In this document: piece by piece, positions 38,001 through 50,260 of the stretch | Layout of the letters: each line of letters starts with the position of its first letter | Numbering within the stretch: position 1 is the stretch's first letter | Assembly (NCBI GenBank): GCA_013399875.1 | Contig: VXAZ01002496.1 | Span: forward strand, 639,119-703,118 | Direction: 5' to 3' | Origin: Gymnorhina tibicen | Lineage: Eukaryota > Chordata > Aves > Passeriformes > Artamidae | DNA: 64,000 nucleotides | Made by a program: the position numbers and the translations under genes | Notes under the pieces: generated by a model | What the model was told of the DNA's origin: nothing | The model's database searches: none | What the model saw: the letters and a program-made list of their open reading frames with translations, nothing else

Positions 38001-39310
38001 GTTCATAATTCATGAACTTGCCTTTCTGCCTGGGTTCATAAGTGGCCAGAGTTTACAGCTGTGTAAATCAAGGTGGCACTTGAGCAGTCGCAATCCCCGT
38101 TGACCTGAGACTCCTTTTGATAAAGACAAGTTAAGATTGTCTCATCTCATTTACAGATGTGGCATTTGCATTGCTGTGGGGCAGGGAAAGGTGCTTGTGG
38201 TGGATATGTGGTTTGTGATTGCTCATCTCCTTGGGCTTGAATTTGTACCCAGCCCAAGCGGCAGAGCAGTTGAAGCTGGGGTTGAGTGTGGATGCACACA
38301 GGCAGCGTTCTGCCAGCCTCTGCTTTCCAGCAGATCTGCAGCATGCTTTATACACAGGCTATACACAGGGAGGCTCAGCAGTGAAAGAAAGAAATGTTTC
38401 TGCATTACAGAGCCTATCTCTGCTCTTGTTTTCATTGCTGATGAAAATGCTGATGGTAAGCTCTGGTTTTAGCAGAGTTTTCTTGCTTTTAACCCAGCTA
38501 GTGACCTTCAGAGTGCCCTAATCCACACAGTATGGTCTCTGGACAATATTCTGGCCAAATTACTCATCACGGCTATACAGTCCCCAAAAGGCTTTAAATG
38601 ATGCATTAAGCAATGCAGTAGCATCTGCCACATGTGGTTCCTCCTCTCGGGGATGTTTGTGTACAGACAGCTCTGTGTTTTGCTCTGTGCTTTGGAGGGA
38701 TGGGGATGAGCATGTTCCTGTGAGTGACAGAGAAGTGCACATCACCTGTGGGCGTGTGGCTGGTCATAAAGAGATGCACAGGGTGTCAGAGCTGCAACAT
38801 TGACCTGGCAAAGACTTCAGACTCACAAAGTGCAAACAGCGGTGGGGAATTCAAGGAGGTACCTTAAGGGTCTCCCTGGATGACAGCCTGATTACTCAGC
38901 ACCTACTGGGTCTGAACCCCAGGAGCAGAGGTGAGGAGATTGGGGGTGCTGAAAGCAGCAGAGGCGAAGCAGTTTTTTGTGCAGCATCTGGCAAGCAGTA
39001 CACATGACAGAGGGTCAGCAAGCATTTGGAGTAAGGGCTCCATTCTGTAGAAGTTTAATGCTGTGGGCAGCCTTGCGGCTTGGGCTGCTCACTGGATGGG
39101 ACCAGAGCAAGAGGAGTCATCTGCAGTGGAGGGGGGAGCGCAGCCCCACTCGCCTATGCACCTGGCCATGCAGCATGAGTCCCTGTTCTGGTGTGTGACA
39201 GAGCTGGGAGGAAAAAGGCTGCTGAAACCATCCCTGCTTTTGCTCTGGTGACATGCAGGAATGTTGATGTGACAGTGACAGCATGCATTACCCTCCTGGT
39301 TCACCTCTAG
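35050..39310. other. Unique non-coding sequence
   Basis: No gene is recognised. A 154-codon minus frame at 35815-36279 and a 146-codon plus frame at 36928-37368 show no domain. AT-rich parts lie at 37480-37700. The stretch near 38040-38105 (TTTACAGCTGTGTAAATC) faintly recalls an old amniote dispersed repeat but is not called. Confidence 0.5.
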
Positions 39311-39317
39311 GGTGACT

Positions 39318-39415
39318 TCTCCGTGACATTGTGAAGGCTGCGCTGCCATTGCTACGACCACGTGAAGGGCTGCGCAACTCCCGGGGAGATGCGGGCGCTT
39401 GTGCCGCGCAGTGGA
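39318..39415. other. Short CpG cluster
   Basis: About ten CpG dinucleotides in roughly 98 bases by hand count (for example GATGCGGGCGCTTGTGCCGC), in DNA that otherwise has few. It is shorter than a standard CpG island. No recognisable coding sequence covers it. Confidence 0.45.
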
Positions 39416-39745
39416 ACAGCTACACCTCTGTGTGGACAATCTTGCTATAAATACGTAGTCTTGTCTGCAAACACCTCTTGAAGCACTGTTATCTTAATCA
39501 GCGAGGAGGTTAATAACACTGGGGGTGCTTGGCCTGAAACAAAAGGAAGGTGCAATCTTCTGTACATCAGTAAATTCATGCCAAGATTACTGCAGAACTT
39601 AAATATGTCTTTAGTGACAGAGAGATATTTGTGAGGATTAACATTTGCCTTAGCAAATTCACACCCGAAGCACGGGTGGGTTTTACTTGAACCATACATG
39701 TTTTGGATGCTGGGTTAAATAGCTGGGGTTTTGACCCGTAACTGG

Positions 39746-39942
39746 AGAATCGTGGAGTAGTTTGAGTTGGAAGGACCTTAAAGATTATCTAGTTCCAACA
39801 CCCCTGGCATGGGCAGGGACACCTGCCACTAGAACAGGTTGCTCAGAGCCCCACCCAACTTGGCCTTGAATGCATTCAGGGATGGGGCATCCACAGTTCC
39901 TCTGGGCAACCTGTTCCAGCGTCTCACCAATAACACTGAAAA
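39746..39942 (-). mobile_element. CR1 LINE, 3'-end fragment
   Basis: The + strand reads the antisense CR1 3' region in order: AATCGTGGAGTAGTTTGAG, TTGGAAGGACCTTAAAGA, TCTAGTTCCAACACCCC, GCAGGGACACCTGCCACTAG, GGTTGCTCAGAGCCCC, CAGGGATGGGGCATCCAC and GGGCAACCTGTTCCAGCG. This is a typical avian CR1, truncated at its 5' end as is usual for LINE insertions, about 197 bases long and only moderately diverged. Confidence 0.95.
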
Positions 39943-39944
39943 TA

Positions 39945-40370
39945 GCCTGTATACCAGCTGGGCCTTGGGGATAGTGTGACTGTCACTGATTTTATTATAT
40001 TATCCAGAAGGTTCTGCTGCTGCTGGTTGCATTATGGTAGGCACATTTCTTGCATTCAGAAAGACTGTCTCCTTTCCTTGCAAGCCCTGTATCTTGTGGG
40101 CAGATGTGTGTGGGGGGGAGAAGATTGGAGGCTGGACATTCTCACAGCTGCTTTGTCCAGGGCCCCTTGAGGAACTGGTGGAAGTGGACCCCAGTCTTTC
40201 CCATTTCAGGTTGGTGCCTGAATACTGTGGTGACATTTGTTAATGACAAAGCAAAATGTAATAGCTCAGGGTAAAGCATGACATCTCTAATACTGACAGA
40301 TGCATTGTAGTAGTTGTTGGGATCCAGGTCTTGGTAGTTCCTTCAGAATAAAGAGCCTGAGTGGATTCCT
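39945..40370. other. Unique non-coding sequence
   Basis: Frames here are 78 codons or fewer. No gene or named repeat is recognised. Confidence 0.55.
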
Positions 40371-40507
40371 TGCTAAGGTTAACACCTCTGAATCAAACCT
40401 GTGTACAGCAGGAAAAAATACAGATTGCCAATTATTTTTGCTGAGATTAACACCTCTGAATCGACTTGGTGTACAGCAGGAAAAAGATACGGATATCCAA
40501 TTATTCT
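40371..40507. repeat. Tandem duplication, 68/69-bp unit, two copies
   Basis: Copy one (40371-40438) and copy two (40439-40507) share TTAACACCTCTGAATC-, TGTACAGCAGGAAAAA- and CCAATTATT-type blocks. By eye there are about a dozen substitutions and one single-base indel, around 83% identity. The unit is not a repeat family I recognise. The divergence indicates an old duplication rather than an assembly error. Confidence 0.9.
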
Positions 40508-40509
40508 AG

Positions 40510-41740
40510 AATGGAGACAATATTTCAAATCCTATTTGGATTTGGAAACAGCATCCAAATAATCAGCGGAGTGTTTCTGTGTCTCTGCAACCCTCCTGGA
40601 GAGCAAAGAACAGCAACACAACCCCGTGTCAAGATTCAAGGTGGTACAAACCTCTGGATCAGTGGGTTTGACTGGCAGGAACCTCAGTTCAACCCCAGCT
40701 GCAGTAGCTGCAGTTCCAGCAGCAGTTGGATATTGAGACAGGCCTGTGTAAGGTGCTGCGATGCAGAAATGTCTAGCAGGGAGGGGCAAAAAAGAGCTGT
40801 ATTTCTTGGGGTTTTTTTAGCCGAGGGAGATGGAAATACTTTTTCAAGGTTATGCCATGCTCCCCGGTATTTGAGTTTCAAAAAAATCATTAACCACTTG
40901 AAAGAAAACTCAAGGTAGCTCCATGAAGAGCTGGAGGAGAGAAGACCAAAGAAAAAATTTAACTCTATCTAGAAGTGCAATTTTTTCTGCAAGGGCCATC
41001 AGGATGAGCTGTCTCCCTCCTTTATCTTGGTGGGGTGGCTTTTTCGAGTGCAGGTGGCATAACTGCTGAACTGCCTTCTCAGTATGTGTTCCTTTGTATT
41101 ATAATCGTGAAAAAAGTGAAGAAGACAAGACAAAACATGCTGGCAAACCCAGACACAGTTAATGCAGTACAGTGGAATTTGTGTCAACAAACTGAGTGAT
41201 TCTGAGGTTACGTTGTAGTCCATTGCGGAGATATTTAAAACCCCGTCAGTGGCAATGCTGGGAGAAATAAAGGGTTTAGAAAACAGAATATAGCTTCATT
41301 TGGCATAGAGTAGGTGTGAGCCATATGGAATCCAGATGTTCCCGATGCCTTCTGAAAAAGTAACAAATCCAGAGTCGCTGAAGGAGGAATTTCAGACTAA
41401 ACAAATGGGAAAAATATGTGGCCAAACACAACAGAGCTTTTGAGCACAGCAGTCTCTCCTGCCTCTCTCACCTCTTTGCCATCGCCCTGTTTTTGTGCCT
41501 TTTGTGGGAATTTTTTAATATAATGTAGAGAAAAGCACATCTTGATATGCAGAATAGTGCCTCAGCATCTGTCTGCAGTCTAAAGTTGTCAAACAAGGCA
41601 AGGTGCTCCATTTTGAGGGATAATAAAGAGAAAAATGTTTAATAGGAGGAAAAAAAATAGAAAATTTCAAAGATCAAAAAATTCTCTAATTTTCTAACTC
41701 CTTTCTTTCAGTATAGGCCTCAGTATTTTCTCTTTATATG
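40510..41740. other. Unique non-coding sequence
   Basis: A 150-codon plus frame at 40466-40918 starts inside the tandem duplication and shows a Cys/Ser-rich stretch from imperfect GCAGTT-type repeats near 40690-40725. It has no domain and is not called. No named repeat. Confidence 0.5.
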
Positions 41741-41768
41741 CTGAATGGTGCTGAATGGTAACTTTTTA

Positions 41769-41842
41769 TCAATAATACATGATTTGCATTTGCAGCACAT
41801 TACCTCATTTGCATTTTACTTATCAGGCAGCTTGAATACAAA
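41769..41842. promoter_or_regulatory. Candidate regulatory segment with paired octamer motifs
   Basis: Two perfect POU/octamer words ATTTGCAT lie in the same direction at 41782-41789 and 41807-41814, 25 bases apart start to start. An ATCAATAA (Onecut-type) word precedes them and TACAAAG (SOX/TCF-type) follows near 41835. The arrangement suits an enhancer, but motif matches alone do not prove function. Confidence 0.3.
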
Positions 41843-42779
41843 GAGGTAGAGGCCCCAGCTCTGCAAACATCTATATGTATGAATAACAGTTCAATTAAGC
41901 AAAGCTATACATACACATGTGTTTTCAGGGTGCAAGACTCGGTGCTCCTCCTGAGGTTAATTTTGGAAGTTTAGGGTTTATTCAAGTTGAGAATAGAGTC
42001 CGTGTCTCTTGATAGTCAGAATACTCCGAAAGCCATTCTTTGGTAAATGAGTGAATATGCCTTGTGTTTGCATGGAAAACAGGGTTCCTGATAATGCAAG
42101 TTACTTTTCTGTACATGAAGAAGAAACAAAGGATGGAAATATGTGTGACAGGTAGTGTTTAGGAATTCAGGACCATATTCCTCAAAAGCCTGAACCACTC
42201 TTGCTTAGTCTTGCATCAACTGCATTTTTCTGCTAAAATAACCAGATCCTTAATCTTTGTGTTACATCCAGCTGAAATACCTGTGCCAGTAGAAGACTAA
42301 GTGCAGACATAAAGGCAAATTATGTCTATTGTCAGATTAATTATTTTGGTTTGGGTGTACAAGAGGAAAAAAGAGAGGTTGAAATGTAAAATTGTTCTCT
42401 GGGTGATTGAAATTATCGAAGTGTTAGGAAAAGCCCATTTCTGTAAGATGTGTTCTAGGAAAATGCCCCTGTTGCATACCTACTCTAGGAGCGTGTCAGG
42501 TGTGGGATTGTGCTTTGTAGTGTATCTTGCCTTTCCCTGACCTCCTTCTGAGAGATGAATAAACCTAATCTGCTGGAAAAATGAATGAGGTCTACAGGAG
42601 CAGACTCCTTGTAAAAGTAGCAGCCCCAAGTTTGAAGCCAGCAGCCTCCACCTGCCCTAAGCTTGTATGTACGACAGACTAAGTATAACTGCAGTATCTT
42701 CTTGTCAGGTTCACCTTGTCCAAGTTAAGCTAGGAAATTGGTTTTCTTGAGGCGTGCTCCCAGCATTTACTCTCATTAA

Positions 42780-42890
42780 GACTTCCTGCTAATTTGAGTG
42801 CTCAGCAGTATTTTGCCTCTGCAGATTACAAAGCTAATGGGTGAAGGCTGCAGCTAATTAATGGCCTCCTCAGTATTCTGTGGGCTGAGA
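42780..42890. promoter_or_regulatory. Candidate conserved regulatory segment with homeodomain sites
   Basis: It contains GCTAATTTGAG, ATTACAAAGC (SOX/TCF-type), GCTAATGG and the palindromic homeodomain core TAATTA at 42855-42860 flanked by GCAGC and ATGG. Such clusters are common in conserved non-coding elements of vertebrates. Only alignment to other amniotes would decide. Confidence 0.25.
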
Positions 42891-42899
42891 AAAACTCCA

Positions 42900-45800
42900 C
42901 TCAACTTGGAGGATTTGGCCTGACTTGCAACATTTTGCCCTTCTGGATAGCTCATGAAGCACAGGTACCATAGGCCAGCTGCTCCCCTGGGGTCATGCTA
43001 GGTCCAATCAGGAGAAAATGACCTTGGACACCTGAGCGCAAGTGGTCACAGCCGGTGTGTTGGCTACCTGCTAAGAGGGTCAAGCCATGGGCAGAAGTCC
43101 TTTCCCTGTGCCAGTTGCTCTGGTACTTTCACAGCACCTTCCCAAAAATGCCATCCCCCTGCACAGCTGTCGATGGCCCGGCTGGCCTGCCTGCTCCCCA
43201 GCCCAGTGATGGTTCCAGAGCCTGGCTGTTTGCATGGATGGGAGACTCTGTCTCCATCCCCATCCAGGAGCCACCATGAGCAGATAGAGAAATGCTGGTT
43301 GGGTTATTGAGGACACAGCTGGAGCCAGGACAGGACATGGTCTGGGAGGAGGGAAGGGATGGAGAACATCTGAGGTATTTGCTCTTGTGCACTGCTGAGG
43401 TGCAAGAAGACCGCTGATGTAGTTAGTTCTCTCCAAGTCCGAGCCACTTGTGTTCCTTTTGTTCTCTCTGAATGGACTAGAAAATAGCAAAACAAAGTAA
43501 GGTGGCATAAGACATGAGGGTCAAAGTACGTGTTCTAGAAAACAAAATAAAGAGTTTGCAATAGGGTGCTTTCTAACGTTTAAAACATTTTGCTTTTACA
43601 TGTGTGTGTGCTGCTTTATTAAGACGCTTTGAATCTCAAGCTGGGGTTTTTAAGTTGTGCTTCCTTGTCTACTTAAGCAAGGTGTTGTTTTGTTCCTACT
43701 TTCAAAGCTGTTGGTGTCAGGTTTGGCTTTTTTGATGTCCTGAAGCACGTGTGCCAGCATTGTAGCAGCATCCAGCTGCTGTTTCACTGGGAAACAGTGA
43801 ACTCCAGGGTCTCCCTTTTATTTCAAGACTTATATAAACAGTTTTTCTGACATTTGGGGCTGTTTGCTTGCTACATGCATGCTCTAAATGCATCCGTAAG
43901 GGTCCGTTGTGGTGTAAGCAGTCTTGAAACCTCCTTTTGGTCTGGAAGCATTTACCTTCTGAAGGTTATGAAGCCTTAAATGTTCACTTGGTCTGTTGTC
44001 AATATTAGCTGTGAGTTCCTGAGCTTGGAACTACACATGGAAATACGTGGAAGGTGATCAGAAGGGCACTTTAATGTCTGTTGCCTTTGGAACTACAAGT
44101 GGGGTCCTGTTTTCTGTGTTAGTGGCGTTCAGGGAGAGAAATGCCATTAGGACATTTTGTTTTCTTGTCTTGCACTTTCTCAGATTTTCTCAATTTGTTC
44201 AGTAGCTGTTTTAGCAAGGTGAAGTTCATGTGAATGATCATGTGGGGGGGTCAGAGAGGATCATTAAATGACTGAAGAATTGCCATTGAGGACACAAATG
44301 TCAGTCTAGATTCAGTCACCCCTGCTTCTGACCTCAAATAAACATGAGATTTGGGATGTATGGACCCACAGTGGTTCTTCAGGTGTTAAAAAAATGACTG
44401 CTACACTGCTGTAATGCTCATCATCCTGTTCTGTTGGTGAACCTCACCCTTGAAAGACATGCTGTGTGTGCTATGTAAAGGTCCTCTTAAATAACTTAGT
44501 AATACAAACATTTTTACCTGGGATTAGAAGGAGTCAGCAAGCTTCTTCAGAGGATTTTAGCAGTAAAGCTGTGAGAGATGATTCAAGGAACCGAACTCAT
44601 AGTCTCCAGGAAGTGCTAATGATGGTAATAGTGAAAGACAGTGCTTCCCCTTGGCAATTTAATGATGGAGAGAACAAACTGAAGGCTCCCAACCTCTTGG
44701 CGTCAGGGTCCTTAGAGACAGCAGACAAATCTTTGCTCAGTGCAGCAAAGAAAAAGCTCTTGGACATCAGCAGCCCCTGAATTCTCCGGGGTTTTGTGCT
44801 GCCTGTTAGAGCAGAGAACCTGCACAATGACCCAGATGGGCTGTTTAATGAGATGGTTCTCTAATGAGGGGATATCGTTTTAAAGCTGAGCAAATAAAGT
44901 GTGAGATGTAGTTTCAGATACTTCCTTTTTTGGATTTTACTGTGTGTTTGACTGTCCTACAGGAAAAAAAATAAGGTGAACAAAAACTCTGGCGTTGGAA
45001 AGCAGTATTTCACAAAAGCGTATTTGTCCTGTGTTTCCAGATTGCCTGGAATATTACCTGCTACAGATGGAAAATGTGATACGGTTTTTTATTTTTTGTC
45101 CCAGGAGAAGGTGCCACTCTGTAGCTGTTCAGCTAGAGAAAAGGTGGCTAAGTGTACATTGCAAACACATCGATGTGAAGCCATCTATCTCAGTGACAGA
45201 AGGACAAAGAAACACAGCGGGTGTTTTGGTTACTTTTTCTTTCTTTGTTATTGTTTTTCTCTAGAATGAGGGACTAATCACTGTAATCTCCTGTTATTTC
45301 TGCTTTTCTTCCAACTTTACAGTAGTTTTTGCAGGTCTCTCTCAGTTCTGTGGAAAAGCCCCAAAAACAACAAAGCCAAAACCTGGCAGTGAAATAAAAC
45401 CGTGTGTGGCAGTATGCATGCACAAGAGAACAAACACAATGATGATTGCAGTAGTAATTTTAATCTGGCAATTCCTAATTCTGAAATACACGAGTTTGAG
45501 ACTTTAATTTTCCTTTGGTGTGGTTTGGGCATATAGTACCTAAGCTGTTCCTAAAAGTTATGTTTTCTGATTGAGCTGTGTGTGGAATATGCTACAACTT
45601 TTGTGAATTATCAACCCAGAAGTACTGGTTTGCTTCTTTATTTTGTTACCTATATATTGATGAGTACAATCATTTTCCTGCATGTGTGTGGCTTTTTCCA
45701 AGTTTTTAGGATTCTTTGGTTTGTATTTAGTGCACATGTTAAAACATGTGCAGTTTTTGTCAGCCATATAATACTGGGCTGTGAAGTTTAATTCTAGTCC

Positions 45801-48800
45801 AGATCATGCTCATGCTGGTCACTTAAACACTAGTGGATTGTTAGTAGATGCAGTATATTATAAGGTATAGGCTGCTTTTGCCATTTAGGGGGATGTACAT
45901 TGCTTTAAAAAAATCACTCTTTTTTTTAAATAAGCCTTTTTATTTTACAACCTTACAATAAAGTCAGATAGTATGTGTGTGTAAAGTATTTATAGAAACA
46001 TAAAAATTGTAAGAACAGAAAGGAAGGAATCGCTTCACATCACATTTCTAGTTGGTAAGTGCCTCATCTCTTCTGCAGCTCTATAAAACCTTTTTCTTTG
46101 AGTGAAGGTCAGTTACATGGGGGGGGACAGATTTATTGCCATTCCCCCATGTACTTGATTGAGGGCAGTTTTTTATGAGTATTGTTTCCAAGGGTTACAT
46201 TTTCACACGTGTGACGGCGCAGTGGCTGCCCCGTGGTTGCTGGGGACGGGCGTAGGGCAGGCTGGAGCTGTGCTGGTGTTGCCAAGTCCTGCTGGTGTGG
46301 CTGTCAGCTGGCAAAGCCTGACCAGCAAAAAGCCCCAAGGGTAGATTCCATTACACGAGCACAATTGCAGCTTTTTGGTATTTCTTTATTGCTGTGGACA
46401 GGATCTAATGATGCAGCTTTTTATCTGCTTGTGTAGCTGAAGATTAGGAGGAACTCCTCCAAAAAGCCACCTGTGCTTGCAGAACTTCCACTGTAATTTC
46501 CACTTTTTCCAGGTTCCCCCCCTCCCCTCCTTCTGCTTAATCCCCACTGCACTTGCCAAATGTTTCCACCCTCTTTTCTGGGTAACCCTACAGATAAGAG
46601 GCAGCCTTTGGACTAAATCCTTGTATCCCTTTATCAATTCATTCTTTGCTCTATACCCAGGTTTTCCTGATACATTTACTTCTAACAGCATTGGTCTGTC
46701 TGTACCATTCATGGATTTACAGCTTTCTTGTCTGTTTTTTAAGGTGGGAATAACATTTTGAGTTGAAGACTGGTAATCTTCAAGAGTTTGAGGCACAGAT
46801 AATTTTTTTAAATTAGTGAATCCCATTTAAGTTGCTAAGCAGAAATACCCTCTTTTCAGTTGGTGAAATTATCCCAGTTGACTGAGAATCACCCACAATT
46901 ACTGTATAAACTGGATCACTTCTAAGGTGGAAATTGTGTTCTAATTACACTTTTCCTTCTGCAGCAGCCTGCTGACTTCACCATCCTCCAGTGCTGGACC
47001 CAGCTGTTGGCCTTAACCAGTCTTGTCTTGGGTAGAGTACACTTGGAGGACTTGGGGACAGCAGTAATGGCCAGATTTTTAAGAGGAGTGTTGTTAAACC
47101 TTATATTGATACATTTTTGTTTGTTTTCCTAATACAGTCAATTGCAGTGCCCAGCTATAGAAGTAAGCGATTTCTTGCTGATCTGACATCAGCCTTTGTG
47201 TTGAACCCTATACTTAAATCTCCAAGTTTTTGAGCTGCAGCTTGGTATAAAGGCTTGATGATGTAATTATTTTTGTTGGCGAGCCTAACACTTCAAGATG
47301 TTCCAGAGTGAATAGTGATGGAGTCTGTCAAGTGCTTTCTTGCAATCTCTGAAGTTTATGATGAGTGAATTTTGCCATTCGGTGCTTTCCTCAGTGATTA
47401 GCCTTACAGTGCAAATCTGGTCAACACATGAGCTTTCAGGTCAAACTGTTCACTCTCTTCCTCTTTCAGATTTTCATGGGTATTTTTCTTTCATGTTTTT
47501 TGTTAAAATTAGTTCTTTGAGTTCCCTAAATAAAAGTTTATGGAACTTGATGCAAAGTTTACATAAAATGACAGAGAAAAGCATTTCTGAAAAAATTACC
47601 AGCAAACTGCATTAAATCTTGCCAGCCTTTTGTGAGTACCCATCATTGAGGCTGGGTATGACTGCCAAAGGCTGTTTCCAGCAAAGACTAACAAACCCCA
47701 GATGAATTTTAGGTTAAATTACTTGTAAATACTTGTCTTTCACATATGTTTTCAGCTGAGGTGGTTAAACAGAGGCTTTGCAGAGATAAGTGTGTTCTGC
47801 CTCTTGTTTGGATGGGCTGCACACCTTCTGGATGGCTCCCTTGGCATCCGCTTCTTCCCGTTGGGATTTTGGAAGTGAGTGATTAGCAAGCTGCTGATGA
47901 GATCTAGTTATACCCAAAAAAGAAAGAGGGGACCAGGTATTCCCAAGTATTTTTCTCAGTGGTCATCTCAGTGACTCTGATGGTGTTGCTCTTCATTTTT
48001 TACTGTAATAATGGAGAACTTGAACTGGTACATTATTTTTATGGTAGGATTTTAAAAAGCCAAAAAGCAGGTGAGTTGACAAACAAAAATGTCCCACCAT
48101 CTCTAATCTTTATTGTGCTGATGATAAAATCAGTATTTGTTTTGCCTTGTCTGAAAGCTCTTTCCTGCGGGCTTCATCTGGTTTAGAATATTCTGCTGAA
48201 TCCATGGTCTTGTTAAAGTCATTTATCACTGTCTTTTGGCGTTTTTATTAAACTTCTTTTAAGAACAAGAGGGTGATGTATTTACATTTTTAGGAAGAGC
48301 TGAAAGCAAGGAAATGCTGTGATATCCAAGCCAAAATTTTCAAATTGTATTAGATTTAAAATCACCACGTTTTGCACAATTGTTAATTTCTATTAAGTCC
48401 TTTGTGGCATGTTTGCATTCAAAGCGTGACGTAGATGGGGGTTCTGCAAAGCATTTGGGCTCTGCAGTCCCACCAGGCAGCTCCAGCAGTGAGGGGCGGT
48501 GGGACCCTGCTCCAGCACTCAGCTCACAGCTTCTGCCTCTCTCCCCAAACCTGCAGGGGTCTCTTCTGTTTTCGTACTGCTAAAGCTCGAAGTGTTGGAG
48601 TGAGTTAAGAACCAATGATAAGGTCATGAAACAACTTGCAAAAAATGATCCCTCATTTTGGGACTTTTGCATGAATTACGTGTGTATTACTCCATGTTTT
48701 TATAAACTCTGTCAGTACAGATTTCTTTCTGTAGCGCTGAATTATTTTCACTGTCTTCTCTTTCCCTAGCAGACAACACAAGCTTTTCTTTGGCATTCTT

Positions 48801-49440
48801 CTTTATCTTCCCCTCCCCCACACCCCAAAAAGATGAAAAAAAAGCAGAAGGCTTTGATAGATTTATTGGCTGTAAATCTATGAAGGGTGCTACTAAAAAT
48901 CTCAGACTGAATGGCTGAGATACCAGTGAGGATCCAGTTAAGAACCATGTCTGATGTGGTCAGTAAAGTCCTCTGCCTGTTTGATGGTTTTCCTAAAGCT
49001 CCAGCTCTCAGATTCCTGGGTTTTCTTGAGAACTTTTGCTCTGACATGCAGGAGAATGTAATTTCTGTTTTTCTTGTTTGAAGAGATAAGTTTGTCAACA
49101 TGAATAGAGCAGAGTGTGTGCTGAAAGCTGTGGAAATAAAGCAGCAAATGAAAGAAATCCAGTTTTATCCATAAAAAAATTATTTAAGTGAATTTTGGGG
49201 CTTTTTGACATTTGGTTTTCCCAATAATGAAATGTTTTAAAGTATGTTTGAGGCTGTTAAACAGTTCTACTAAGCTACTTCATAACATTTCACTGCCCTT
49301 CAATATTTACTCTGTATGATGTGAAGTGTCTGTACTTTGGTTTTGGGGCTTTTTCCCCCTTTTCATTGACTCTCCCATGTAGGCTGTACAGTTTGGTGAG
49401 CTCTTGAATGAATATAAATTGTGCTTTCATCCTTGGATTT
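42900..49440. other. Long unique non-coding stretch
   Basis: No gene is recognised. A plus frame at 44466-44780 (104 codons) has a coding-like composition, discussed in the findings. A 146-codon minus frame at 46386-46826 has no domain. AT-rich parts lie at 45790-46020 and 47090-47620. No named interspersed repeat. Confidence 0.5.
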
Positions 49441-49444
49441 TTCC

Positions 49445-49500
49445 TTTTTTTTTTTTTTTTTTTGTTTTGTTTTTTTTTGGGGGTTTTTTTNTTTTTTTTA
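49445..49500. repeat. Poly-T low-complexity tract with one ambiguous base
   Basis: A 19-base T run (49445-49463) continues into GTTTTG, further T runs, a short G run and an N at 49491. The N and the homopolymers mark this as sequence of uncertain length. Confidence 0.95.
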
Positions 49501-49504
49501 CAAG

Positions 49505-50155
49505 GCACAGTTTTAAGAATTGAAATATTAGACATCTGGATTTATTAAAGTCATAGTACTGGGTGAGGGGAGCATTTTATTTTAAGAGCCCTTCATTTTC
49601 ACCTCTGGATAGCCAAGTTATCTTTGAAATGCCCTCAAGGTGCAGAGCATGTGCCCTTCTGCTACCGAGGCCAAGTCATCTGCCCATGTTTAAATGAGCC
49701 ACCGTGAAGCTCCCATTTTCCATTTTCAGAGTTTCTTTTGAGAGTTCGTTTGTTGATAAAACCTGAGGGAGCTGCCTATGTGGCATAGTGCTTCTCAAGG
49801 TGCTTTCTAAATACCACTGAAACAAGCTTTTGTGGCATCAGTAGTTTTACAGAGGGATAAACAGGAGGGTCACTGGTGTTTTTGGAGGCCAAGCAGGGTT
49901 GGGCTCGTGGATTAAGACCTCTGAGCTCTGGTTTTGTTGCGGGTACTGATACCTCTGCTCCTATTCAAGGCAGCAGATTTGAAGTAGTACACCTTAATTG
50001 TGTAAACTGAGAGGTCTACCCATACCCACTGGAGTCATGGAGGCATGAGGAAAATGAATGCTCTAATATGAGTTAATTGCTTTGTAAATATATATTGAAA
50101 ATAAGAGTTGTAAGTATCTTGGTAAATATTGTTTCCTTTATTACAGCAATGTATC
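49505..50155. other. Unique non-coding sequence
   Basis: No gene or repeat recognised. Confidence 0.55.
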
Positions 50156-50260
50156 TCATTTTATGGGAGTCATTTGCAGTAGCATTCAGTTTGTGGTGCT
50201 AAAGCAAACCCATCGATGTGCTTTACAAGCTTCAGGGCTGGTTTGTGCTGGTGGCTCCCC

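Noticed and set aside
46386..46826. 146-codon minus-strand frame, considered as part of a LINE ORF
   Set aside because: No reverse transcriptase or endonuclease motif, and no colinear CR1 similarity could be shown.
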